64,000 bases of DNA, taken from Pseudomonas denitrificans (nom. rej.). Lineage in GTDB: Bacteria; Pseudomonadota; Gammaproteobacteria; Pseudomonadales; Pseudomonadaceae. Both the position numbers and the translations under genes were made by a program. The notes under the pieces were generated by a model. That model did not search any database, was not told where the DNA came from, and was given only the letters and a program-made list of their open reading frames with translations. Each line of letters starts with the position of its first letter. Position 1 is the first letter of the stretch. Of this stretch, positions 17,405 through 26,744 are shown one piece after another. The DNA is taken from NCBI RefSeq assembly GCF_008807415.1, contig NZ_CP043626.1, positions 1,116,001-1,180,000 on the forward strand, written 5' to 3'.

Positions 17405-18685
17405 TCAACGCAGCTTGGCCACCTTGAACTCCAGGTCCGGCCAGGCTGGCAGGCCGGCGAAGTCCTCCCGCAGATAGCGCGCCAGCGCGATGATCTGCTC
17501 ATTGTTCAGGCTGTTGCGGAAGGCCGGCATGTAGCCCAGCTCCGGCCGTGCCGGGTGGCCGATGCCGTCCAGGATCACCCGCAGCAGATTGTCCGGCGTG
17601 GCCGCATGCAGGTTGTTGCTCACCGCCAGCGATGGCCGCACGCCATTGAGCTTCGGGCTGTCGCCGTCATGGTGGCAGGCCATGCAGGCGCCATTGAATA
17701 TCCGACCACCGCTGCCACTGACGGGCTGCAGCGTGCCGTAGGTGCGCTGCTCCAGTTCGACGGCCCGTTGCTCCGGTGAGAAGTCGCCGGTTTGCTCCGG
17801 GAGGAAGGTCGCAAGATAGCGCGCCATGGCTTGCAAGTCGGCGTCCGGTTGCTGCGTGAGCCCGGCGGCTACCGGCGCCATCGGGCCGGCGGCGGCTCCG
17901 TGGTAGCGCGAGAAACCGTTGCGCAGGTAGTCGTACAGCGTCGCCTGGGTCCACGGGATGGCGGGTTTGCTGCCACCGTTGAGCGGCGGAACCTGCCAGC
18001 CGTCCACCGTTGCGCCGGCGAAGCGATCCTTGCCGGTGCGCTCGGCGCCCAGCGCGTTGCGTGGCGTGTGACAGGCGCTGCAATGACCCAGCCCTTCCAC
18101 CAGATAGGCGCCACGATTCCACGCGGCATCGCGATGCGGCTGCGGCTGGAAGACGCCCTTGTCGAAGAACAGGAAGTTCCAGCCCGCCATGATCCGGCGC
18201 TGGTTGTAGGGGAAGGGCAGGCGGTCGTCCGGCGTATCCGCTACGGCGGCCGGGCGGGTCATCAGGTAGGCGTACAGGTCGCGCAGGTCTTCGTCTCCGA
18301 CACGGGTGAACGCGGTATAGGGGAAGGCCGGGTAGAGGTAGTCACCCTCGCGCGAAATGCCTTCGCGCATCGCCCGCTTGAAGGCTTCGAAGGACCAGAC
18401 GCCGATACCGGTCTCGCGATCCGGAGTGAGGTTGGAGGTGTAGAGCGTGCCGAAGGGCGTCACCATGGCGCGACCGCCGGTCAGTGGCGCGCCGCCGTCA
18501 CGGGTGTGGCACACCGCGCAGTCGCCGAGGGCAGCCAGCTGCTGCCCGCGGGCGATGGCTTCGGCGCTGAAGCTTTGGGCAGCCGGCGGGTCGATCGGAG
18601 CGATGCTCGGTTTCCCGGTGGCGATCACTCCCGTCACGACGAGTGCGGCCAGCCCGCCGATAATGGCCAGAGAGGTCTTGTTCAT
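17405..18685 (-). CDS. Tri-heme cytochrome c, electron acceptor of molybdenum hydroxylase
   Basis: A 426-residue secreted cytochrome c with three CxxCH heme sites: CAVCH (about residue 57), CSACH (about 205) and CMACH (about 335). The N-terminus is a signal anchor (SLAIIGGLAALVVTGVIATG). The start overlaps the molybdopterin subunit stop as ATGA, so it is in the same operon. It resembles the cytochrome subunits of periplasmic aldehyde, alcohol and gluconate dehydrogenases, passing electrons to the respiratory chain. A second, related tri-heme cytochrome lies at the window end. Confidence 0.9.
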   Translation of the reverse strand: MNKTSLAIIGGLAALVVTGVIATGKPSIAPIDPPAAQSFSAEAIARGQQLAALGDCAVCHTRDGGAPLTGGRAMVTPFGTLYTSNLTPDRETGIGVWSFEAFKRAMREGISREGDYLYPAFPYTAFTRVGDEDLRDLYAYLMTRPAAVADTPDDRLPFPYNQRRIMAGWNFLFFDKGVFQPQPHRDAAWNRGAYLVEGLGHCSACHTPRNALGAERTGKDRFAGATVDGWQVPPLNGGSKPAIPWTQATLYDYLRNGFSRYHGAAAGPMAPVAAGLTQQPDADLQAMARYLATFLPEQTGDFSPEQRAVELEQRTYGTLQPVSGSGGRIFNGACMACHHDGDSPKLNGVRPSLAVSNNLHAATPDNLLRVILDGIGHPARPELGYMPAFRNSLNNEQIIALARYLREDFAGLPAWPDLEFKVAKLR

Positions 18686-20918
18686 GACGCTTGTTTCTCC
18701 TGCAGCGCGGCGCGAACCCGCTCGGGCGTGAACGGTGGACGGGTGAAACGCACGCCGGTGGCGTCGTACAGGGCATTGGCGATGGCTGCGGCGCTGGGTA
18801 CCGAGGTGGACTCGCCGGCCCCCAGCGGCGGGGTGCCGGGGCGGTCGAGCAGGAGCGCGGTGATCTTCGGCACCTGCGGGAACCCGAGGATCGGATAGCC
18901 GCCCCATTCCAGGCTGGTGACCCCGCTGCGGTCGAACGTCGAGTACTCCATCAGTGCCCGGCTGGTCGCCTGGATCACGTTGCCGTGGACCTGATGGCGC
19001 ACGCCGTCGGGGTTGACCATCTGCCCGCAGTCCTGCGCGACGTGGACGTCGGTTACGCGGACGGCGCCAGTGTGCGGTTCGACCTCGACGTCGACGATCC
19101 AGGCGGCCCAGGCCGAACCGAACCCCGGGAAGTCGCTGTGGAAGTACCGCGCATAGGCGAAGCCGCGGCCGACCAGCAGATTGCCCTGGCGCGCCTGCGG
19201 ATTGGGTGAGGCGCGCGGCTTCCAGTGGGCGGACGCGGCCAGTGCCCTGATCAACGTGACCGCGCGCTCATCGTGCAGGTAGCGCAGGCGGAACTCGATG
19301 GGGTCGGCGCCGGCCATCTGTGCCAGTTCGTCGATATAGGACTCGTGAGCGAAGACGTTGGGCAATGCCGACACCCCGCGCATCCACGACGCCCGGACAA
19401 TGGGCGCGGCGTCGTTGCAGACCACGCGCATGTGCGGGTAGGCGTACTGCGGCACGGCGGTGCGGTCGCCCATCCGCGTCACCTGGGGCTTGGCGTCCAC
19501 CTTCGAGGTGAGCAGCAGCGCGAGGTTGATGCCGTTGTTGGAGGGGTAGCAGGTGGCGAAGTCGTAGGCGGCCACGTTGCCGTCCTTGTCCAGCCCGCCA
19601 CGGACTTCGATCAGCTGCGCCGAGCCCTTGGGTTCCCAGCCGTGTTCCTGTTCGCGCATCAATTGCACCCGCACCGGGCGGCCGACAGCCAGGGCGAGCA
19701 GGGCGGCGTCGGCGGACACGTCATCGGCGCAGTTGCGCCCGTAGCAGCCGGAGGCTTCCATCCTGATGACTTCGACCTGCTCGGGTTGCATGCCCAGCAG
19801 CGTTATCAGGTCGGCGCGCAGGTCGTGGGGATTCTGGCTGCCGGACCAGACCTTCATCACGCCGTCCTCGAGGTTTGCCAACGCACAGGACGGGCCGATG
19901 GAAGCATGCTGCTGGTAGGGCCAGACGTAGGTGCGCTGCAGCGGACGGTCGACCTGCCTGAGAACGGCATCCATCTGCGCGTCGTCCTGCAGCATGCGTG
20001 GCTGCTTGGGGTGCTCGCGGAGGGTCTTTTCCAGGTCGTCGAGGCCCAGCGGCGGCAGGTCGCTCCAGCTTTTCCAGCGGACCTTCAGCGCCCGAGCGAT
20101 GCGGATTGCCTGCTCTTCGCGCTCGGCCACCACGCCGATGAAGTCCCCGATCACCACCAGGCGGACGAAGCCGGGCAACCGGGCCACGGATTGCTCATCG
20201 ACTTCCAGCCGGCTCCGGCCCAGGGGCGCGTTGACGTCAGCCCCGGTGTAGGGCGGGCGCACCACGCGGCCGTGGAGCATTCCCGGCAGGCGCATGTCGT
20301 GCACGTAGGTCAGCCCCCGGTGACCTTGGCCGGGATATCCAGGCGCGGTACCGAATGGCCGACCACCCGGTATTCGCTGTGTGCTTTGAGCGGCGCGCTG
20401 GCGTCGATCTTCAGCTCGAAGCGCTGTCCTTGCAGCAGCTCGCCATAGCCGATACGGCGCGCCGGTTTGCGTTTGACGAAGATGGCGCCGTCAGCGCAGT
20501 CGAGCTGCCGGATGTCGGTCCTCAGGACCTGTGCCGCGCGTTGCATCAGGAATTCCCGTGCTTCGGCCGCCGCGCGCCGCAGGGGAATGGCGCTGACCTG
20601 GATGCTCGAGCTGGCGATGGTCGGCCCCTGGTCGGGGGTGTAGCGCGTATCGCCCAGCAGCAGGGTCACCTGATGGATATCGACATTCAGCTCCTCCGCG
20701 ACGATCTGGCTCAGGGCGGTGCGGATGCCGGTGCCCAGATCGACATGGCCGCAGGCCGCGGTGATGGTGCCGTTGGCGGCGATGGCGATGAAACTGTCGA
20801 CCTGATCGAGCGGCAGCGTGGCGTCAGTGCCCTGTGCGAGCGACAGGCGTGGCAGCTGGACGCTGACCAGCAGCACGCCGCCGGCCTTGAGGAAGTTGCG
20901 GCGGCTGAGCAGGGTCAT
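18682..20918 (-). pseudogene. Molybdopterin-binding aldehyde/isoquinoline oxidoreductase large subunit, frameshifted
   Basis: Two frames together encode one xanthine-dehydrogenase-family subunit of about 745 residues. The first (20310-20918, 202 residues) has a twin-arginine signal (SRRNFLKAGG) and ends VTGG-stop. The second (18682-20304) continues with YVHDMRLPGMLHGRVVRPP, the expected next segment. The break is in the G run at 20314-20318 on the minus sense: one more G restores T-G-G-L-T-Y-V-H-D-M. It overlaps the 2Fe-2S gene upstream and the cytochrome gene downstream by four bases each, an intact operon layout. Probably functional in the organism. Alternatives are a true mutation or -1 slippage on the G run. 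Confidence 0.85.
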
Positions 20919-21406
20919 GCGGGGCTCCCCTGTCCGTCGTCACCGCTGCGGCCGGCGGCCCTTCTCACGGCGTTGAGGATTTCAATATGGGTACCGCAGC
21001 GGCACAGGTTGTAGGCCAGTTCCTGGCGAATCTCGTCGTCGCTGGGCTTGGGGTTGCGCGCGAGCAGCGCGGCGCTGGTCATGACCATGCCGTTGGTGCA
21101 GTAGCCGCACTGCGCGGCCTGCTCGTCGATGAAGGCCTGCTGCACCGGATGCGGGGCCTCCAGCGTGCCGAGGCCTTCCAGGGTAGTGACCTGGCGCCCC
21201 AGGGCGGCAGAGACCGGCGTGATGCAGGAGCGGGTGGCGACGCCATCGAGGTGGACTGTGCAGGCGCCGCACTCGCCCAGGCCGCAGCCGAACTTGGGGC
21301 CGTTGAGCTGCAGGTCGTTGCGCAGGACGTACAGCAGGGGCGTATCGGCTGCCACGGCGAGCTGTCGGGGCTGGCCGTTGACGACCAGCGAGAGGGGATC
21401 AGCCAT
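20915..21406 (-). CDS. 2Fe-2S subunit of molybdenum hydroxylase
   Basis: A 163-residue protein with two 2Fe-2S clusters. The N-terminal plant-type cluster uses the FGCGLGECGACTV cysteines (about residues 40-48) plus a later Cys near 60. The C-terminal helical cluster uses CGYC (about 100) and CRC (about 135). It resembles IorA and the small subunit of periplasmic aldehyde oxidoreductases. It is the first gene of the operon with the molybdopterin subunit and the tri-heme cytochrome, a complex that oxidises aldehydes or N-heterocycles in the periplasm. The substrate is unknown. Confidence 0.92.
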   Translation of the reverse strand: MADPLSLVVNGQPRQLAVAADTPLLYVLRNDLQLNGPKFGCGLGECGACTVHLDGVATRSCITPVSAALGRQVTTLEGLGTLEAPHPVQQAFIDEQAAQCGYCTNGMVMTSAALLARNPKPSDDEIRQELAYNLCRCGTHIEILNAVRRAAGRSGDDGQGSPA

Positions 21407-21579
21407 GGGGTGGGCTCCTTCCTGAGAGTGTCGTGCCCGACACCTGGCGTCGGCCGGGCATAGGGAAAAGGAAGGAAGTCTTCGGGAGCAGCCTGACGCC
21501 AGCTAGAGCGCGCAGGCCGAAAGGGCTGTAGGAATCAGGTGATAGGGGCGCAGGTACTGCGCCCCGTCAGGGATCAGCG

Positions 21580-22833
21580 TCAGGCGTTGCCGGCGGGAGC
21601 CGTGGAGGCCTGGTCGGCGCGATAGCCGCGTGCGCCGAACCAGACGATGTACAGGTAGCACACCAGCGGTACGGCGAACGAAGGCAGCAGGCCGATACGG
21701 TCGGCGAAGAAGGCCTGCACCAGCGGCATCACGGCGCCGCCGACGATGGCCATGCAGAGCAGGCCGGAACCCTTGCTGGTGAGGTTGCCCAGGCCTTCCA
21801 GGGCGAGGGAGAAGATGGTCGGGAACATGATCGAGTTGAACAGGCCGATCAGGATCAGCGCCCACATCGCCACGTGCCCGCCGATGCTCAGCGCGATGCC
21901 GATCAGCACGGCGATGGCCACGGCGTTGAAGGCCAGCAGGCGGTTCGGCGCGATGGCGCGCATCAGTGCGCTGCCGATGAAGCGGCCGACCATGGCGCCA
22001 CCCCAGTAGAACGACAGGTACTTGCCGGCCTGGTCCGCCGGCAGCCCGGCGATATCCGGCTGGCCCATCAGGCTGACCAGGTAGCTGCCGATGGACACCT
22101 CGGCGCCGACGTAACAGAAGATCGCGATGACCCCGAAGACCAGGTGGCGGTGGGCGAAGATCGACTGGCGCCCGGCCACGCCGTCGGTGGGCTCGCCGTG
22201 GTGGATCTTGGGCAGGCGGAACAGGGCGATCAGCACGGCGATGGCGAACAGCAGGCCGGCCAGCACCAGGTAGGGGGTCTTCACAGAGTCCGCTTCGCTG
22301 GCGGCGGAGCTGCCGATCTGCGAGGCGGCGCCGGCGCCGATGGCGAGAATGGTCACCGAGCCCACCAGCGGGCCGACCGTGGTGCCCAGCGAGTTGAAGG
22401 CCTGGGTCAGGTTAAGCCGGCTGGCGGCGGTGGCCGCCGGACCGAGTATGTTCACGTAGGGGTTGGCCGCGACCTGCAGCAGGGTGATGCCCGAGGCGAG
22501 GATGAACAGCGCGGCGAGGAAGAACGGGTAGGACTGCGCGCCGGCCGCCGGGTAGAACAGCAGGCAGCCGATGCCGGCGGTGGCCAGGCCGACGATGATG
22601 CCGCTCTTGTAGCCGACCTTCTCCACCAGTCGCCCGGCGGGGAAGGACATGATGAAGTAGGCGCCGAAGAAGCAGAACTGCACCAGCGAGGCCTCAACGT
22701 AGGACAGGGTGAAGACTGCCTTGAGGTGCGGCACGAGGATGTCGTTCAGCGAAGTGATCAGGCCCCACATGAAGAACAGCAGGGTCAGCACGGTGAGGGC
22801 GCTGGTGTGGCGGTTGGCGGTCGACTGGTCCAT
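21580..22833 (-). CDS. Sugar MFS transporter, FucP/GluP type
   Basis: A 417-residue major facilitator with about 12 hydrophobic segments. The N-terminus (ALTVLTLLFFMWGLITSLNDIL) and the first cytoplasmic loop FPAGRLVEKVGYKSG are characteristic of the fucose/glucose/galactose:H+ symporter group, as is LQVAANPYVNILGP. It imports a hexose or fucose-like sugar across the inner membrane. The ATG at 22833 is preferred over an in-frame GTG one codon earlier. No sugar catabolic genes are adjacent. Confidence 0.85.
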   Translation of the reverse strand: MDQSTANRHTSALTVLTLLFFMWGLITSLNDILVPHLKAVFTLSYVEASLVQFCFFGAYFIMSFPAGRLVEKVGYKSGIIVGLATAGIGCLLFYPAAGAQSYPFFLAALFILASGITLLQVAANPYVNILGPAATAASRLNLTQAFNSLGTTVGPLVGSVTILAIGAGAASQIGSSAASEADSVKTPYLVLAGLLFAIAVLIALFRLPKIHHGEPTDGVAGRQSIFAHRHLVFGVIAIFCYVGAEVSIGSYLVSLMGQPDIAGLPADQAGKYLSFYWGGAMVGRFIGSALMRAIAPNRLLAFNAVAIAVLIGIALSIGGHVAMWALILIGLFNSIMFPTIFSLALEGLGNLTSKGSGLLCMAIVGGAVMPLVQAFFADRIGLLPSFAVPLVCYLYIVWFGARGYRADQASTAPAGNA

Positions 22834-22979
22834 CACGGACTCCTTGGGCCAGAAGTAGCGGGCTTGCCGTCGGCAAGGGTTCGGGGCGCGCGATGGTGCG
22901 GCAAGCCGCTGCGCAAGTCCTCAGGCATTCGCCGGTTCTGGCTGCGTGGCGGCGATTTCTGATCGGCGTCTCTGTATCG

Positions 22980-23846
22980 CTAGCGCGGCAGTTCGATGCG
23001 TTCCTGCTCGCCCGGCACCGTCGGCCAGTCACGGGCGGCCCAGCGGGCGCGGGCGCTGTCGATCAGATCGGGGTCGCTGGCGACGAAGTTCCAGTTCATC
23101 CGCCGGGGCCCGTCCAGCGCGTCGCCACCGATCATCACGGCGTGGCAGTCGCCACAGGCGGAAAGGGTGAAAGTCTCGCCTTCCGGCAGCACGATCAACT
23201 GGTGCAGCGGCAGCGATTCGTCGTCCAGCAGCGCTTCGCCTTCGATCAGGTATAGCGCGCGCTCGGGGTGTTCGTCGGGGATCGCCAGGGTGGCGCCGGC
23301 GGACAACTGCAGGTCGGCATAGAGCGTCTTCGAACGCACCGGCACCGGCGACTCCAGGCAGAAGCCGGAGCCGGCGATCATGCGGATGCGCACGCCCAGG
23401 CTGTCGCTTTCCGGCAGGCTGGCGGCCGCATGGTGGCTGTAGCTCGGCTCGCAGCCTTCCAGCTCCCGAGGCAGGGCCAGCCAGACCTGCAGGCCGTGCA
23501 GGCGCGAGCCGCTGTGCAGCAGGTTGGCCGGGGTCCGCTCGACATGGGCGACGCCGCGCCCGGCGGTCATCCAGCTGACGTCGCCGGGCAGCACGAGCTG
23601 GTCCGAGCCGAGGCTGTCCTTGTGCTGGACCTGGCCTTCGAACAGGTAGGTGAGGGTGGACAGGCCGATGTGCGGGTGCTGGCGGATGTCCATGCCGTGC
23701 TCCGGCGCGAAACTGCTCTCGAGCATGTGGTCGAAGAACACGAAGGGCCCGACGCTGCGGCGCTGGGCCGAGGGCAGGGGCCGCAGGATAGGCACGCCCT
23801 CGACGTCTTCGGCGCGTGGGCGGATGGCTAGCAGGCTGTCGCTCAT
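22980..23846 (-). CDS. Pirin family protein
   Basis: A 288-residue bicupin of the pirin family. The N-terminal cupin has the metal-ligand pattern FFDHM then HGMDIRQHPHIGLSTLTYLFEG (His at about 50, 56 and 58, Glu later), and the pirin RGVAHVE motif follows near residue 98. The C-terminal cupin lacks the full metal set. Some bacterial pirins are quercetinases; others modulate metabolism. It is monocistronic by position. Enzymatic role not assignable. Confidence 0.88.
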   Translation of the reverse strand: MSDSLLAIRPRAEDVEGVPILRPLPSAQRRSVGPFVFFDHMLESSFAPEHGMDIRQHPHIGLSTLTYLFEGQVQHKDSLGSDQLVLPGDVSWMTAGRGVAHVERTPANLLHSGSRLHGLQVWLALPRELEGCEPSYSHHAAASLPESDSLGVRIRMIAGSGFCLESPVPVRSKTLYADLQLSAGATLAIPDEHPERALYLIEGEALLDDESLPLHQLIVLPEGETFTLSACGDCHAVMIGGDALDGPRRMNWNFVASDPDLIDSARARWAARDWPTVPGEQERIELPR

Positions 23847-23976
23847 GATGGTGTCCAGTGGTCCGATCCACGCATGATAGACGCTTGGCGCCGCACCGAC
23901 CCGCGCGGCGTCAAGCTGTCATCAGGCTGTCACGGCGATGTCATAGCCTCGCGCGGACCCCAACAAGGAGCGCGAC

Positions 23977-24450
23977 ATGTCCATTTCCCGCCTGCCAGCA
24001 GTCCTGGCTCTCTCCCTGACTTGTGCCTTCGCTTCCTCGGCCTTTGCCGAAGTGCGCGTCAACGGCCCGGTGGAGTACGGCGTCTTCGTCAGCAACTACA
24101 AGGATTACCAGCCCGGTGAGCGCGTGCTGACCAGCAGCAAGGAGCAGCTGGAGTCCACGACCCGCGTTCCGGCCAAGCTGGGCACCAAGTTCGGCATGCG
24201 CTACCAGCTCAGCGGCAAGCAGGAAGGCGACACCCCGCTGACCCTGCTGTACTTCACCCCTGGCGTGGTGACCCCGGACGGCCAGCGCCACGACAAGCTC
24301 GAGGTCGTGCAGAAGCTGGTCGTGGGCGCGCCCACCGACGTGATGGCCTACCAGTTCACCGAGAACCACGAGGTGGTGCAGGGCCAGTGGCGCTTCATGG
24401 TGTTTCAGGGCGACCGCCTGCTGGCAGAGAAGACCTTCACCGTCGAGTAA
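23977..24450 (+). CDS. DUF3859 family secreted protein
   Basis: A 157-residue protein with a cleavable signal peptide (MSISRLPAVLALSLTCAFASSAFA, predicted cut before EVRVNG). The mature part is beta-rich with TRVPAKLGTKFGMRYQL, LTLLYFTPGVVTPDG and WRFMVFQGDRLLAEKTF, matching my memory of DUF3859. No catalytic motif is seen. AAGGAG lies nine bases before the ATG, and a terminator follows 26 bases after the stop, so it is a single-gene unit. Function unknown; periplasmic. Confidence 0.75.
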   Translation: MSISRLPAVLALSLTCAFASSAFAEVRVNGPVEYGVFVSNYKDYQPGERVLTSSKEQLESTTRVPAKLGTKFGMRYQLSGKQEGDTPLTLLYFTPGVVTPDGQRHDKLEVVQKLVVGAPTDVMAYQFTENHEVVQGQWRFMVFQGDRLLAEKTFTVE

Positions 24451-24769
24451 ATCTCGCTGTGTGAGCTTTCTGTAAGAGAAAAGCCCGGCCATGTGTCGGG
24501 CTTTTCTTTGCCCGTTGAAAGGCACGGATTACATCCTTTCCATTGGCAGGGGAGAAACAGTTTGTTACTTTGCCTGCACGATAGTCCCAACTCCCGGCGT
24601 GCAAGCAGAAGAGGAGAGGGGGCCAAGGCGCCCGCAAGCGCTCTGGCAGGAGTGTTACTGCACGGTGGCCCGGTTATTCCGAGGTCGTCGGCAGCCGAGA
24701 AACGAATAAGAACAGCGCCGGCCGCAATGACCGGGGCGATAAATCTTGGCCATGGAGGTAATGCTGTCT
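24451..24769. other. Intergenic stretch with terminator and long leader
   Basis: The first 60 bases hold the DUF3859 terminator. The remaining roughly 260 bases form a long 5' region before the DUF1302 gene. I see no convincing ORF or clear sigma factor motif there, and no strong hairpin apart from the terminator. It probably carries the promoter of the DUF1302/DUF1329 operon. Confidence 0.5.
24477..24509 (+). terminator. Intrinsic terminator of the DUF3859 gene
   Basis: Perfect 11-bp arms AGAAAAGCCCG and CGGGCTTTTCT enclose a nine-base loop and are followed by TT. The A/T-rich outer stem makes it work on either strand. Confidence 0.8.
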
Positions 24770-26731
24770 ATGAACAGTCGATTGGGTGCGCGTTCGTCCA
24801 TTTTCTGGGCGCCGCGGCGGGCGGGGGCGGTAATGGGACTCTTGCCGCTGCTGGTGGCGGGGTCGGCCCAGGCCCTGGAGTTCAAGCTGGCCGAGAACGA
24901 GATCACCGGCTCGCTCGACAGTACGTTGTCCTACGGCGCCATGTGGCGCGTGCAGGGGCGTGACAAGAGCAACATCAGCGACATCAACGCCGACGACGGC
25001 AACCGCAACTTCGATACCGGCCTGGTTTCCCAGGTCTTCAAGCTCACTTCCGATCTCTCGGCCAAGTACCAGAACTACGGCCTGTTCATGCGTGGCACTG
25101 CCTATTACGACACGCAGATCATGGACAAGCGCAACGACTACTACGACACCACCAATGGCGTGGAGCGTCCCAGCCAGTCGTTCCCGCAGGACGATCATTT
25201 CACCGACGACACCCGCCACATCGCCGGGCGCAAGGCCGAGCTGCTGGATGCCTACCTGTCCGGCAGCTGGGACGTCGCCGAGCACCCGCTGACCGGCCGC
25301 GTTGGCCGCCAGGTGCTGAACTGGGGCGAGGGTGTGTTCTACCGGGGCGGCATCAATACCATCAACCCGGTGGACGCCGCGCGCTTCCACCTGCCGGGCT
25401 CGGAACTCAAGGAAGTGCTGGTGCCGACCGAGGCGCTGAGCCTCAACTTCGGCCTCACCGACGACCTCTCCATGGAAGGCTTCTACCAGTGGAAGTGGAA
25501 GGAGACCCGCCTGGACTCGGTAGGCACCTACTTCTCCGACACCGACCTGTTCAGCGACGGCGGCAACACCGCCTACACCACCGAAGACAACCCGCTGATC
25601 AAGGAGCTGCTGGCCGGCTACCCGACCGTGGCTTCCCTCGGCCTGCTGGGCAACGGGCCGCATGGGCCCAACTCCTACCTGAACCCCAATACCGGCACCT
25701 TCAAGGTCGCCAACGTCGGCAAGGACATCGAAGCCAGCGACAGCGGCCAGTTCGGCGTGGCGTTCCGCTACATCGCCGAGGAACTGAACTCCACCGAGTT
25801 CGGCTTCTACTTCGTCAACTACCACGCCAAGGAGCCGCAGATCGCGGTCGACCTGCGCGGCTACCAGGGGGTTGATGTCGACGAACTCAACTCGCTTCTC
25901 GGCCCGCTGGGCCTGGGCGAAGCGGTGCCGGGGCTGGCCACGCTGGACATGGCGAGCAACGCCGAAGCACGCCGTGACTACGTCGAAAACATCCGCATGT
26001 ACGGCTTCAGCTTCAACACGACCCTGGGCGACGCCTCGGTGTCCGGCGAGATTGCCTACCGGCCGAACATGCCGATCAGCATCTCCGCTACCGACGACCT
26101 GCTGGGCGACCTGCTGACCCAGGGCGTGCTTGGCCAGACCAACCTGTTCGATGCCAACACGCCGGCCGGCCAGGCCTGCGCCCCGGTGGCCGGCAAGCAG
26201 CTGTGCCGTGGCGAGCTGTTCGAGAACTACGAGCGTGCCGAGACCTACAACATCTCGCTGTCGACCATCTACAACTTCGGCCCGCACCTGACCTTCGACT
26301 CCATGACCGGCGTGGCCGAGCTGGCCTCCGAGCACATCCGCGGCAGCAGCCTGGAATACACCGCCTGGGACGGCAGCAAGCGCAAGTTCGTCGGCGCCCA
26401 GGACAAGGCCTACGTCGGCGGCAATGACGATGACGTGCAGATCAGCCGCGACAGCTACGGCTACACGCTGCTGCTCACCGGCAGCTGGAACGACGTCTAC
26501 GCTGGGGTGAAGCTTTCGCCTTACGCCGTCTACCAGGAGGACTTCAGCGGCAACTCCGACCGCACCGGCAACTTCATCGAAGGCCGCAAGGCCTACACCC
26601 TCGGCATCGACGCCAGCTACCTGAACACCTTCGAGGTCGGCACCCAGTACACCAGCTACTACGGCGCCGGCTCCAGCAACTCCGCGCGTGACCGCGACAA
26701 CGTCTCGATCACCGCGAAATACTCGTTCTGA
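24770..26731 (+). CDS. DUF1302 family outer-membrane protein
   Basis: A 653-residue secreted beta-rich protein of the DUF1302 family. The signal segment (GAVMGLLPLLVAGSAQA) is followed by LEFKLAENEITGSLDSTLSYG, and the chain ends in an outer-membrane-type aromatic terminus, ITAKYSF. Repeated Tyr/Gly strands and the NWGEGVFYRGGIN motif (about residue 185) fit a barrel. GGAGG at 24754 is spaced for the ATG at 24770, so I prefer this start to the TTG and ATGs upstream. It is paired with DUF1329 directly downstream. This pair often accompanies MMPL-type exporters, but none is present here. Confidence 0.8.
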   Translation: MNSRLGARSSIFWAPRRAGAVMGLLPLLVAGSAQALEFKLAENEITGSLDSTLSYGAMWRVQGRDKSNISDINADDGNRNFDTGLVSQVFKLTSDLSAKYQNYGLFMRGTAYYDTQIMDKRNDYYDTTNGVERPSQSFPQDDHFTDDTRHIAGRKAELLDAYLSGSWDVAEHPLTGRVGRQVLNWGEGVFYRGGINTINPVDAARFHLPGSELKEVLVPTEALSLNFGLTDDLSMEGFYQWKWKETRLDSVGTYFSDTDLFSDGGNTAYTTEDNPLIKELLAGYPTVASLGLLGNGPHGPNSYLNPNTGTFKVANVGKDIEASDSGQFGVAFRYIAEELNSTEFGFYFVNYHAKEPQIAVDLRGYQGVDVDELNSLLGPLGLGEAVPGLATLDMASNAEARRDYVENIRMYGFSFNTTLGDASVSGEIAYRPNMPISISATDDLLGDLLTQGVLGQTNLFDANTPAGQACAPVAGKQLCRGELFENYERAETYNISLSTIYNFGPHLTFDSMTGVAELASEHIRGSSLEYTAWDGSKRKFVGAQDKAYVGGNDDDVQISRDSYGYTLLLTGSWNDVYAGVKLSPYAVYQEDFSGNSDRTGNFIEGRKAYTLGIDASYLNTFEVGTQYTSYYGAGSSNSARDRDNVSITAKYSF

Positions 26732-26744
26732 TCCGGAGAGAACC

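Noticed and set aside
20310..20318. Programmed -1 frameshifting in the molybdopterin subunit
   Set aside because: The G run could slip, but no downstream stimulatory structure is obvious and similar indels of both signs occur elsewhere in the window. Indel error is the simpler view.
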